DNA of 10,531 nucleotides from Planctomycetota bacterium (lineage in GTDB: Bacteria > Planctomycetota > Phycisphaerae > UBA1845). Numbering within the stretch: position 1 is the stretch's first letter; the number at the start of each line of letters is the position of its first letter. The notes below the pieces were generated by a model. The model made no database searches and was not told the DNA's origin. It saw only the letters and a program-made list of their open reading frames with translations. Location of the stretch: NCBI GenBank assembly GCA_022561415.1, contig JADFRH010000054.1, positions 1 through 10,531 on the forward strand, in the 5' to 3' direction. Below are positions 1-6,772 of the stretch, in pieces. The translations under genes were made by a program, and so were the position numbers.

Positions 1-14
1 CAGAGGCCGGTGCT

Positions 15-127
15 ACTGACGGCTAATCGCTGATCCCGGCGCGCCGGGACTGACGGCTGATAGCTGACGGCTAATGGCTGATCCCGGCGCGCCGGGACTG
101 ACGGCTGATAACTGATCACTGACAACT
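15..127. repeat. 48-bp tandem repeat containing a 14-bp GC palindrome
   Basis: Positions 16-62 recur almost exactly at 64-110 (offset 48, one mismatch at 28/76), and the similarity fades after about 116. Each unit holds the perfect palindrome CCCGGCGCGCCGGG (35-48 and 83-96) followed by CTGACGGCTGAT-type words that themselves repeat every 10-12 bases. Read on the minus strand the repeat gives low-complexity QLSAVS-like peptide, a sign of non-coding repeat rather than of a gene. Similar CTGA/GCTGAT arrays occur in intergenic regions of several bacterial phyla (recalled, not searched). The palindromes could act as hairpins at the end of a gene lying left of the window. Confidence 0.75.
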
Positions 128-277
128 TCTTCCAACTCCTTCCCTCTCGCCTGCTTTACCGGCCCCAACTTTTTATGGGTGATTTGGCTAACCCCCAGGA
201 GTTGCGACACTGAACGCGCGGGTTATCGGCACGGGGAATCACGCCCCGAATGCGTCGAATTTGGCCTTGATCGGCGG

Positions 278-306
278 TTGCCGCTGCCCGATAACGGGGA
301 TACAAT
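278..306 (+). promoter_or_regulatory. Sigma70-type promoter for the TPR gene
   Basis: A -35 box TTGCCG (278-283) and a -10 box TACAAT (301-306) are separated by exactly 17 bases. The start of transcription would be near 313, leaving a leader of about 47 bases before the ATG at 360. No Shine-Dalgarno sequence is visible in that leader. Confidence 0.5.
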
Positions 307-359
307 AGGGTGTTACGGGGGAAACGTAGCGCCCTATCGCTTCGGGGATTATTCAACCC

Positions 360-1718
360 ATGAACGACTGGTTCGAGGCCGAACAGCGAGTCGAACGCGC
401 TCAGCAGCTTTCCGAGTCCCAGCGCTGGGAGGAGGCTCTGACCGAGCTCGACGCCGCCTTGGCCATCAATCCAAACAACGCCATGTGGCACGCCCACCGG
501 GGGTACATTCTCGAAGAGTTGGACCGCTGGGAAGAGGCGGCGACCGCCTACGAAAGCTCGCTCGAGGGGGAGCCCGGCGATCCGGAGGTTTCGGTTTCTC
601 TGGGCGTCGCGCTCAGTCGTCTCGGACGATTCGGGCGGGCCCTCGAAGTCTTCAACGACCTGGCCAAGGCCCAGCCGGACTTTGAGCCGGCCTACTGCCA
701 TCGTATCGGCGTCTACGCCGAACTCGGGCGTCACGAGCAGGCCGAGGAGATGTTCTATCTCGCGCAAGAGCTCGACGACGCCTGCCCGCACTGCTTCTAC
801 TCGATCGGAATCTCGCTGTCCGCGCGCGGCCAGACCGAACGAGCCGCGTTCTGCTGGCGACGGGTGCTCGAGTTGGACCCGGACTACATCGGCGTGAACC
901 GGCGGCTCGCCCAGGCCTGCCGTGCGCAGGGCAAACACGACGAGGCGAGGGAGTATTACCTTCGCGAGCTGCGTGAGGATCCCGGCAACACCGATCTGCT
1001 GTTCGAGCTGGCGGACCTGGCCCTCGAATCGGGTGATATCGCCACGGCCGGGGCCAAGTGCGCCCAGATTCTTGAACTCGATCCGGAACACGTGGAATCG
1101 CACTTCGCCCTCGGGGTGATATGGCTTAGCCGCGCGCAGCCCGGCAAGGCGCTGGCCTGCTTCGAGCGCGTCGACGCGTTGAGCGACGGCGTGCCCGATT
1201 TCCCGGATTTCCGGCGGCGCGAGGCCGAGGCACTGCTCGCCCTCGGCCGGTTCGGTGATGCGAGAGATCGCTTGACCAAGGCGGCCTCGAGTGATCCGGA
1301 CGACGTCACGATCCAGGTTCTGCTGGGGCAATGCCTGCTGGCCATGCACCAGCCGGGCGAGGCCGCGGATGCGTTTCGACGCGCCCTGGCCGATGACGTC
1401 TGGAACGCAAAAGCCCAACACCTCCTGGCGGTTTGCCTGCTGGCAATGGATCGACCCGACGACGCACTTGAACATTGTACCAGCGCGCTGCGTGCCAAAG
1501 CCGACTACATCCCCGCCATGCAAACCGCGGCCAGGGCGTGCCTCCGTCTGGCCCGCTGGCGCGAGGCTAGGACAATGGTCGCCAAGGCGCTGAAGGTCGC
1601 TCCGTCGGATGCGGATATTCTGGCTCTGTCCAACACGCTCTGGAAGCACCGCCTTCGGTATCATATCCGGCGGCTTACCGCCCCGTTCCGCGTGCTCCTA
1701 CGGCTCCCGCGCTCCTAG
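360..1718 (+). CDS. Tetratricopeptide-repeat (TPR) protein
   Basis: This 452-aa protein consists almost wholly of TPR-like helix pairs, roughly twelve, from residue 4 to residue 425. Typical signatures are WEEALTELDAALAINPNN (23-40), HDEAREYYLRELREDPGN (193-210) and the ALELDP-like turns at 171-174 and 239-242. There is no signal peptide or membrane segment, so it is probably a cytoplasmic scaffold that binds other proteins; the partner cannot be told. The tail (428-452) is basic (KHRLRYHIRRL) and ends the repeat solenoid. The ATG at 360 is chosen because the TPR pattern starts at once and a promoter lies 54 bases upstream; there is no clear ribosome site. A long antisense frame over the same region is a by-product of GC-rich codons. 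A TPR protein is near certain; its role is unknown. Confidence 0.9.
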   Translation: MNDWFEAEQRVERAQQLSESQRWEEALTELDAALAINPNNAMWHAHRGYILEELDRWEEAATAYESSLEGEPGDPEVSVSLGVALSRLGRFGRALEVFNDLAKAQPDFEPAYCHRIGVYAELGRHEQAEEMFYLAQELDDACPHCFYSIGISLSARGQTERAAFCWRRVLELDPDYIGVNRRLAQACRAQGKHDEAREYYLRELREDPGNTDLLFELADLALESGDIATAGAKCAQILELDPEHVESHFALGVIWLSRAQPGKALACFERVDALSDGVPDFPDFRRREAEALLALGRFGDARDRLTKAASSDPDDVTIQVLLGQCLLAMHQPGEAADAFRRALADDVWNAKAQHLLAVCLLAMDRPDDALEHCTSALRAKADYIPAMQTAARACLRLARWREARTMVAKALKVAPSDADILALSNTLWKHRLRYHIRRLTAPFRVLLRLPRS

Positions 1719-1865
1719 CCGGGATCCCTTGCCAGGTTGCCGATCGCGTGGGATACTGGGTGGCTCGGTGTTACACGATCGACCTGAAGTGGCGGGTAGG
1801 ATCACGGCGGCTCCGCCTGGCGAGACGTCCGGTCAAACTCCCGTGCAACCTGGACACGTAGCACT

Positions 1866-1874
1866 TGTTATAAT
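1866..1874 (+). promoter_or_regulatory. Extended -10 promoter for the secreted helical protein
   Basis: TGTTATAAT (1866-1874) is a perfect extended -10 element: TG, one base, then TATAAT. The best -35 candidates are poor, which fits an extended -10 promoter. Transcription would start near 1881, about 64 bases ahead of the ATG at 1945. This argues against a longer reading of the gene from 1609. Confidence 0.5.
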
Positions 1875-1944
1875 ACATGAGGAAGCGCGGATCGCGTGGG
1901 CGGCCGCGCACAGAAGTCGGTCATTTTGGATCTGGTTGATAATC

Positions 1945-2973
1945 ATGTCTTGGCGAACACGACACATTCGTTTTCTCGTTACGGGCTTGGCGATTTCACT
2001 CTGCACGTCGTTGCAGGCAGCGGCGCAGACCAGGGACTCCCGCATGTCGGACGCCGCGGAGGAGCTCAAGTCCGGCAAGCCGCCGGCAGCTCTGACGCTC
2101 GATACGATCATGGACGCGGCCGTGAGGAATATCGCGAAACGGTATAACCTCAACGAGGCCCAGCGCGACCTCACCGATCAACTTATGAAGAGAGGGGTCG
2201 AGCGGTTCCTCAAGGATCACGAGAACGAGGTCTGGCCGGTGATCGGCGACCTGCTTCGGTCGCGGCTCGGGCTCGAACCGCCGGACGCTGCGGACGCGAT
2301 GCGGATCGGGAAAGCCGCCCGCCCGCTGCTCGAAGCGGCCAAGGAGTACATCTACAGCGCCAACGAAGAATGGCGGACCATGCTCACGGACGAGCAGAAA
2401 ACGGTTCACGACTTTGACCTGAAGGACATGAAGCGACAGTTCGCCGAGATGGATGAGAACTTCAAGTCCTGGGAGGAGGGGGAACCGAACCCCAGGCTCT
2501 TCCCGACGGCTGACAAGAGTCGCCGGCAGCCGCCCCGGCCCACGATAACGCCCGACGTTCAGCCGGAGTACCGCATTTTCGATCCGAACCTGATCCTCGA
2601 GACGCTCGTCGAGGAGTTCATCAAGGAACACAAGCTGTCCAAAGGTCAGGTGACCGCGGCGCGTTCAATCCTCGAGGAGTTCAAGGGCCAAGCGAACGAC
2701 TACAAGATGTCCAAGAAGAAAGAACTGGCCGCTGTGGCTATCGAGCGACACGCAGCGCTTCAGGCGCGGGACCTCTCCGGGATCAAAGCCGCAGAAACAA
2801 AACACAAGAAACTGCTCAAACCGATCTACGCGCTATGCGACGCGATGACCGATCGGCTGGAGAAGCAGCTGACCACCGCGCAAATTCAGCGCCACGCCGG
2901 CGAATCCGACAGAGGCGGCGAGGTCTCCGCGCGGCCGATTGCGCGGCAAGATTCCACCGACCAGGACGAGTAG
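1945..2973 (+). CDS. Exported helical protein with two LTxxQ-like halves, function unknown
   Basis: The frame is open back to 1609, but the ATG at 1945 gives a clean signal peptide: basic MSWRTRHIRF, a hydrophobic core LVTGLAISLCTSLQ, and a probable cut after AAA (residues 25-27). That start also lies just downstream of an extended -10 promoter and avoids overlap with the TPR gene. The mature 315 residues are charged and helix-rich. Two halves look related: YNLNEAQ (67-73) with LTDEQ (147-151), and HKLSKGQ (229-235) with LTTAQ (309-313). Such L-x-x-x-Q elements recall Spy/CpxP-like periplasmic helical proteins, a resemblance only. A Pro-rich linker (185-208) separates the halves. The C-terminal tail (315-342) looks disordered. 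It probably acts in the periplasm or cell envelope. Confidence 0.8.
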   Translation: MSWRTRHIRFLVTGLAISLCTSLQAAAQTRDSRMSDAAEELKSGKPPAALTLDTIMDAAVRNIAKRYNLNEAQRDLTDQLMKRGVERFLKDHENEVWPVIGDLLRSRLGLEPPDAADAMRIGKAARPLLEAAKEYIYSANEEWRTMLTDEQKTVHDFDLKDMKRQFAEMDENFKSWEEGEPNPRLFPTADKSRRQPPRPTITPDVQPEYRIFDPNLILETLVEEFIKEHKLSKGQVTAARSILEEFKGQANDYKMSKKKELAAVAIERHAALQARDLSGIKAAETKHKKLLKPIYALCDAMTDRLEKQLTTAQIQRHAGESDRGGEVSARPIARQDSTDQDE

Positions 2974-3084
2974 CGCCGCGGCGCAGATCACCTCATGCGC
3001 GGCGTGGTCTCGTAACGTCGTCTACGTCTCGAAATCAATTCCGCTATCGGACGTAGGGCCTACACGCCCGTAACGCCCGATTAT

Positions 3085-3114
3085 TTGCCTCTGCTGGAAC
3101 TGAATCCTAGGATT
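3085..3114 (+). promoter_or_regulatory. Candidate promoter overlapped by a 12-bp palindrome
   Basis: TTGCCT (3085-3090) and TAGGAT (3108-3113) are 17 bases apart and could be a -35/-10 pair for the gene at 3203. The -10 lies inside the perfect palindrome AATCCTAGGATT (3103-3114), the layout expected of an operator. The near-palindrome TCCTAAGGA follows directly. This is pattern reading only. Nothing else of note is seen in the 229-base gap 2974-3202 apart from the palindrome GCGCCGCGGCGC at 2973-2984. Confidence 0.3.
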
Positions 3115-3202
3115 TCCTAAGGAGCGATGATCCGACCCGCGCTCCTGCGACGCGCCGCAAGTTCGTGCGGACGGTCGCCCGGAAGGTCGACCGAGCGCGC
3201 GA

Positions 3203-3751
3203 ATGGAATCGATTCCGCAAGATCATCCGTTGCGACAACTGTTCGCCGGTCTCATCGAGCACGCCTTCTGCTCGGAGGTCGGGATGTGCAACCCCGCGCT
3301 CACCAACTATCTCGCTGATCTCATGGTCGACTTTACCCACGTGGACCGATACGCCGCGATTCAGGGCGCCCGGGGGAAGCGCATCGACCAGATCGCGGCG
3401 ATCCTGGCGGCCATGTCGGACGAGAGCCTCGCGGACCCGGTCGAGCGCGACCGGGCCATGTATCGTCACATCGGCGACTACACGCTTTTCTGGGCGGGCA
3501 TTTATCCCGAGCAGCTACAACGCACCCATCGCGCCGCGTCCGACGTGCTGCTCGATTTCGTCTCGCAGGGAAAGCGTTCGTACGCGATTTGTTCCGAGCT
3601 GGGCGCCGAATCCGACCGGTTGCCGCCGTCGCTCTTTCGCAATCTCAGCGACGACTTTGAGTCCTGCCTCTACGGGCTGGGGCTTGTGCGACGCGGCTGG
3701 GAACAGCGGCCCGCCGACGGCTTCAGCACCGGCCGGGGGCTCGTCTACTGA
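3203..3751 (+). CDS. Conserved hypothetical protein, planctomycete type
   Basis: This 182-aa protein has no signal peptide or membrane segment and no motif that gives a function. Recognisable stretches are SEVGMCNPALTNYLADLM (24-41), DFTHVDRYAAIQ (43-54), YRHIGDYTLFWAGIYPEQL (87-105) and GKRSYAI (123-129). From memory, proteins with this order of motifs are common conserved hypotheticals in planctomycetes; I could not check this. Strong G/C use in third codon positions supports this frame over the arginine- and serine-rich overlapping frames at 3127 and 3165. The ATG at 3203 is the first usable start, with no clear ribosome site. It stands alone, 128 bases ahead of the tRNA-Asn on the same strand. 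Confidence 0.8.
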   Translation: MESIPQDHPLRQLFAGLIEHAFCSEVGMCNPALTNYLADLMVDFTHVDRYAAIQGARGKRIDQIAAILAAMSDESLADPVERDRAMYRHIGDYTLFWAGIYPEQLQRTHRAASDVLLDFVSQGKRSYAICSELGAESDRLPPSLFRNLSDDFESCLYGLGLVRRGWEQRPADGFSTGRGLVY

Positions 3752-3823
3752 GCCGACGGAAAACGCTTCGGCCCCGAAACCGGCGAGATGACCACCACCC
3801 CGACCGAGCCGCGCCCAAGCGTG

Positions 3824-3851
3824 TTGACGCATCGATTCCCCGTGTTACATT
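3824..3851 (+). promoter_or_regulatory. Sigma70-type promoter for tRNA-Asn
   Basis: TTGACG (3824-3829) and TACATT (3846-3851) are 16 bases apart. A start near 3858 would leave a leader of about 22 bases before the tRNA at 3880, a normal arrangement for a single tRNA gene. Confidence 0.5.
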
Positions 3852-3879
3852 TCCACGCAGCCGACGCGGGGTCGGCGAA

Positions 3880-3952
3880 TCCCCGATAGCTCAATTGGCA
3901 GAGCGAGTGGCTGTTAACCACTAGGTCGTAGGTTCGAGTCCTACTCGGGGAG
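3880..3952 (+). tRNA. tRNA-Asn (anticodon GTT)
   Basis: The full cloverleaf can be folded by eye. The acceptor stem is 3880-3886 with 3945-3951, seven perfect pairs. The D stem is GCTC/GAGC (3889-3892, 3901-3904). The anticodon stem is AGTGG/CCACT (3906-3910, 3918-3922) with anticodon GTT at 3913-3915. The T stem is GTAGG/CCTAC (3928-3932, 3940-3944) with loop TTCGAGT, and the discriminator is G3952. CCA is not encoded. The gene is intact although it apparently serves as the integration site of the element to its right, so the 3' end must have been restored by the element's own copy or left unchanged by the crossover. Confidence 0.97.
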
Positions 3953-3990
3953 GTTCAAATTGCACAACCCTGCTGGGACCCCCGGCAGGG
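3933..3990. other. Probable left attachment site (attL) at the tRNA-Asn 3' end
   Basis: A large serine recombinase gene begins (at its 3' end) inside the tRNA-Asn T arm, the classic position of an integrase next to its target. Directly after the tRNA is an imperfect inverted repeat, 3968-3976 with 3982-3990 (nine pairs including one G-T, five-base loop). It could be an arm of the recombinase site or a terminator for the tRNA. I searched the rest of the window by eye for a second copy of the tRNA 3' end and found none; serine recombinases need only a very short identical core, so the exact crossover point is unknown. Confidence 0.4.
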
Positions 3991-5632
3991 CTTCTTCACA
4001 AGCCATCCCGGTGAGATTTGTCTCGATCACGATCTCCCGCGCCCCAGCGTCCGCCACGATTCGTTTGCAGAAGGCGAACAGAGCCTTTCGCTGATCCTCC
4101 ACGTCCTGACTCCCCAGGAACACTGTAAGATCCCGAACCCGGTCGATCAACTGAGAAGCAATAACGTCAGGATTGAGTTCCGCTGCCATCAACCTCTCAG
4201 CCTCTCGCCGTCGCGCGGCTAGGAGAAGGAGCCGATCGTTGATCTCGCCGAGTTTCTCCGCCATCTGAGGGTCGTCGCGCTCGACCAAGCCATCGGAAAT
4301 AGCGTCAAATAGCCGCCGCTTCTTGCCCTCGAACTCAGCAATCTCCCGGTCGAGCGGTCGGGTGTCGAAAACATTGCTGCGGATGATCTGTCCGAGGCGA
4401 CCCACGAGATACGCCCTGAGCGCGATCTGAAACTCCTCGGTCGAGACCCGCTCCTGGATCTCGCCGAAGATGAAGTCCCTCAGCTTGTCAGCGTTCACTG
4501 ACCAAGAGTCGCATCGGTCCTTGGTCCGTCCCGCTGTCCGCCCGGAACATTCGTAGTAAAGATACGTTCGACCGTTCTTCTTTCGAGGGCGGCACTGATA
4601 ATTTGCGCCACAGCGACAGCACACGATTGCCGACGTGAACAGCATGAGCTTGCGACGCCCCCCAAGGGTTCGCTGACCTCGTCGGCCGTTCTCACAAAAT
4701 GTGCTGGCAACGCGTTCGAAGAGATCCGTGGGGATGAGGGCTTCGTGCGTGTCTTCGACCGTGATCCATTCTTCCCGTGGATTGCGGGCGAGTTCGACAC
4801 CTTCGATTTGGTTTCGGACCCCCTTGTACTTGCGGCGAACGCCGTAGCGTGTGTGGCCGATGTACGTCAGGTTGGTTAGGCACGAACGGACCGTGGACTG
4901 CTTCCACGGCTGAGCCTTGATCGTTTGCAGGCCCATCTCGTTCAAGTCCGCTGCGATTCGGCGTAGGCCCAACCGTTCGTGTGCCCTCTTCCCGAACATG
5001 AACCGGATGGCGGCTTGCTCCTGTTCTTCTCCCGGTACGAGGATGACGTGATTCTGATTGCCCTTGAGCTCGCCGCGTCTGAGGATAAGCGGGCTATCGT
5101 TGACCACGATTGGTTTGTGTTGATTGTCGACCACGAGTCGGTTATAGCCAAGGGGCGCCACTGATGGCCAGAACCCGTTCTCGACTAGAGCACGCATCCC
5201 TCGGGTCACATCCTTTGAGAGTTTGACGAGGAATTCACGGTTTTGGTACGCGTTGATGTAGCTGAGCAAACCGTCAGCCAACGTCCCGTCGCCGCGGATC
5301 GCCTCCGTGGCGCTTAGGATGGTAACGCCCGCCTTTGCCAGTTCCCGCCGCTCAACAATGAAGTCGTCCGGTTCGACACGACCGAACCTGGATAGCGACC
5401 AGACGATAACATGCTCGACTTGGTCGGGATTGCCGCCGAGGATGAGCGCACGCATTCGGCGATAGTTGGGTCGATCAAAGCTCTTACCGCTAACGCCATC
5501 GTCGGTGAACCACTGTACCACGTCGACATCGTTGGGCCGAGCGAACTCCAGAATGGCATTCTTTTGCGCGGGCACGCTGGCGTCTTGTCGGTCCGTGGAG
5601 GCTCGTAGATATCCGTACGCCTGCATCGTCAT
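3941..5632 (-). CDS. Large serine recombinase (site-specific integrase)
   Basis: The 563-aa protein has the full large serine recombinase layout. The catalytic domain (about 3-145) has YGYLRASTDRQ with the nucleophile Ser12 and Arg10, and SLSRFGR (79-85). A recombinase DNA-binding domain (about 155-300) includes FWPSVAPLGYNR. A zinc-ribbon has ligands C338/C341 and C362/C374. A coiled-coil-rich tail follows (about 430-480). It cuts and rejoins DNA through a Ser-DNA link to integrate or excise the element. The open frame extends to 5737, but the ATG at 5632 is preferred: it overlaps the upstream gene's stop as ATGA, and the fold starts six residues later. No ribosome site is visible, so translation is probably coupled. 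The last three codons and the TAG stop (3941-3943) lie within tRNA-Asn, which is the probable target. All key catalytic residues seen are intact. Confidence 0.95.
   Translation of the reverse strand: MTMQAYGYLRASTDRQDASVPAQKNAILEFARPNDVDVVQWFTDDGVSGKSFDRPNYRRMRALILGGNPDQVEHVIVWSLSRFGRVEPDDFIVERRELAKAGVTILSATEAIRGDGTLADGLLSYINAYQNREFLVKLSKDVTRGMRALVENGFWPSVAPLGYNRLVVDNQHKPIVVNDSPLILRRGELKGNQNHVILVPGEEQEQAAIRFMFGKRAHERLGLRRIAADLNEMGLQTIKAQPWKQSTVRSCLTNLTYIGHTRYGVRRKYKGVRNQIEGVELARNPREEWITVEDTHEALIPTDLFERVASTFCENGRRGQRTLGGRRKLMLFTSAIVCCRCGANYQCRPRKKNGRTYLYYECSGRTAGRTKDRCDSWSVNADKLRDFIFGEIQERVSTEEFQIALRAYLVGRLGQIIRSNVFDTRPLDREIAEFEGKKRRLFDAISDGLVERDDPQMAEKLGEINDRLLLLAARRREAERLMAAELNPDVIASQLIDRVRDLTVFLGSQDVEDQRKALFAFCKRIVADAGAREIVIETNLTGMACEEALPGVPAGLCNLNLPE
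3968..3990 (+). terminator. Hairpin just downstream of tRNA-Asn
   Basis: The stem CCCTGCTGG/CCGGCAGGG with loop GACCC lies 15 bases after the tRNA and is followed by CTTCTTC, a weak pyrimidine run in place of a T tract. It lies inside the 3' end of the recombinase gene on the other strand, so it may simply be coding sequence or part of the attachment site. Confidence 0.3.
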
Positions 5633-5913
5633 ATCTTTGTCTCGCTGGTCCCGCCATTTGGGGCCGGTGTGTTCCCTGGTTCGGAGCGGGATGTCAAGAG
5701 GGGCAGACGAAACTTTGAGGCGTTTTCGCCGAGCCAAGCGGCCAGAAGCTGGTCGCCAAGGGCTGCGACGAGGGGATCGTCGAGATCTAGAGCGTTGGAG
5801 GCTCGGGGCAGGGGAGCGTTCGGCGCACTGAGTCGGTCACCCGCGAGAGGATCGGCGGGCCGAGACTCAATGGCATTCCTCGCGGCGGCGGCATAGACGA
5901 TGACGCCATTCAC
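5629..5913 (-). CDS. Small protein of unknown function in the recombinase operon
   Basis: This 94-aa frame is not recognised. It starts at a GTG whose bases overlap the upstream gene's stop (GTGA, 5910-5913), and its own TGA overlaps the recombinase start (ATGA, 5629-5632). Two such overlaps in a row are the main evidence that it is real. The middle (DLDDPLVAALGDQLLAAWLGE, about residues 43-63) looks like an amphipathic helix; the rest is rich in Ala, Pro and Ser and probably loose. No signal peptide or membrane segment is seen. It could help control the recombinase, but nothing in the sequence proves this. Confidence 0.65.
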   Translation of the reverse strand: MNGVIVYAAAARNAIESRPADPLAGDRLSAPNAPLPRASNALDLDDPLVAALGDQLLAAWLGENASKFRLPLLTSRSEPGNTPAPNGGTSETKI

Positions 5914-6305
5914 GACCCCGCCCTCATTTCGGCGGCCTCACCATCGGAAGCGATGATTGGACCGCACAATGCTAGGGCGAAGCGCCGAACCTCGTTCAGG
6001 TGGAATCGCCACTGCGCATTTGGCGCTTTCGAGAGTCGGAAGCCGTTCAGCTTGGTCGGCTCGTACGTCCGCTTCTCAAGGTCGTTCAGTAGACGCTTTT
6101 TGCGAAGGGTCGCGTCGCAGGTTTCCAGGAGCCGGGCGGCGTCCTTGAGAGTTAGCAACTCCTTGTAACGCAAAGCGGGGAGTGCGATGTTTTCCGCGGT
6201 TTGTTCGACCAGTCGCGCTAGCGGGCTAAACTTCTCGACGAGTAGCTCAGACACTCTCGCCGCGACGGCTTGGATGGAATGATTGTCCAGACGTACCTCG
6301 GGCAT
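5910..6305 (-). CDS. Helix-turn-helix protein, possible control or directionality factor
   Basis: The 131-aa protein has a MerR/excisionase-like DNA-binding region: LLTLKDAARLLETCDATLRK (50-69), then a basic loop and a wing-like end, WRFHLNEVRRFA (99-110). The N-terminal 45 residues look helical (VAARVSELLVEKF) and may form a dimer interface. Its stop overlaps the GTG of the next gene, so it is the first gene of a three-gene unit that ends with the recombinase. Integrases are often encoded next to small HTH proteins that steer excision or repress the operon; assigning that role here is inference. The ATG at 6305 is the natural start; a G-rich stretch lies about 11 bases upstream, a weak ribosome site. 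Confidence 0.75.
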   Translation of the reverse strand: MPEVRLDNHSIQAVAARVSELLVEKFSPLARLVEQTAENIALPALRYKELLTLKDAARLLETCDATLRKKRLLNDLEKRTYEPTKLNGFRLSKAPNAQWRFHLNEVRRFALALCGPIIASDGEAAEMRAGS

Positions 6306-6351
6306 CAGAGGATTTACCCCCTTCGTGATGCCCGTTCATGCGTCTGATAGG

Positions 6352-6372
6352 GCGCGGCCGCCAAGGCCGCGC
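6352..6372. repeat. Inverted repeat, 8-bp GC stem
   Basis: GCGCGGCC (6352-6359) pairs perfectly with GGCCGCGC (6365-6372) around loop GCCAA. It lies about 47 bases upstream of the HTH gene start. No T run follows on either strand, so it is not a typical terminator; an operator or structured leader is possible. Confidence 0.6.
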
Positions 6373-6409
6373 AAGTTCGACGTGCTTGTTGAACGGGAAC
6401 TAGATTCTG

Positions 6410-6438
6410 GTTCGTGGCGTCTCCAGGACGCCGCGAAC
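6410..6438. repeat. Inverted repeat, 12-bp stem with 5-base loop
   Basis: The arms 6410-6421 and 6427-6438 pair over twelve positions with one G-T pair (6415/6433) and loop TCCAG. This is the strongest hairpin in the region. The inner GGCGTC/GACGCC is repeated in a third hairpin, GGCGTCC/GGACGCC (6455-6461, 6472-6478, ten-base loop), which ends directly before an ATG at 6479. It could be a structured RNA, an operator pair or a recombination site. Confidence 0.6.
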
Positions 6439-6732
6439 TCGTTATTCAATTGTCGGCGTCCCAGAAGACAAGGACGCCATGTTTGAAAAGCAGCAAGAAG
6501 CGTATCCGAAAGCGTTGAAAACGTCAAGCGCCATGTGTTGCCATTTGCGGCGTCGACATGATCAGCGTCGGGCCGGCAGCCTACCGCACCGGTCGAATCC
6601 AACGGCGCATTAAACCGGCGCCAACCCCCATAACCAACCACGATGACCGCCGTATTTCGTCCAATCCTTCGTGGCGGTCGCGCAAACCAAGTGTCCAACT
6701 GCAAGATCCAAGAATTTTCTGAAAACCTTCTT

Positions 6733-6772
6733 TCGGACGCGTTCGGACCGACTCGGACGCATTCGGACAGAC
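6733..6772. repeat. Four direct TCGGAC repeats with 10-bp spacing
   Basis: TCGGAC begins at 6733, 6743, 6753 and 6763, each followed by four bases (GCGT, CGAC, GCAT, AGAC). The period is exactly 10 bp, so all copies face the same side of the helix. Taken as 20-bp units the array is a two-copy repeat. It lies in non-coding DNA about 430 bases upstream of the HTH gene. Such arrays are typical of binding sites for a cooperatively bound protein or iterons. Confidence 0.7.

Noticed and set aside
13..210. 65-aa minus-strand frame over the tandem repeat
   Set aside because: The product is the translated repeat (QLSAVS type) with no independent support.
156..1664. 502-aa minus-strand open frame opposite the TPR gene
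   Set aside because: It mirrors the TPR gene's GC-rich codons, has no recognisable domain, and the plus-strand TPR pattern is decisive.
1609..1944. Upstream extension of the exported protein (454-aa reading)
   Set aside because: It overlaps the TPR gene, reads as low-complexity Arg/Pro sequence, and hides the signal peptide that starts at 1945 behind a promoter.
3127..3318. 63-aa plus-strand frame just after AAGGAG
   Set aside because: The ribosome-like site is only two bases from the ATG, the product is Arg/Ser-rich, and it overlaps the better-supported gene at 3203 in another frame.
5633..5737. Longer start for the serine recombinase
   Set aside because: The extra 35 residues do not belong to the family and would overlap the upstream gene by about 109 bases; the ATGA junction at 5632 fits better.
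6588..6601. Weak match to the tRNA T-arm as a second attachment site
   Set aside because: Only 10 of 14 bases agree and the site lies inside the element's own non-coding region; this is within chance.
6733..6772. CRISPR-like array
   Set aside because: The repeats are 6 bases with 4-base gaps, far too short for a repeat-spacer array, and no cas gene is present.
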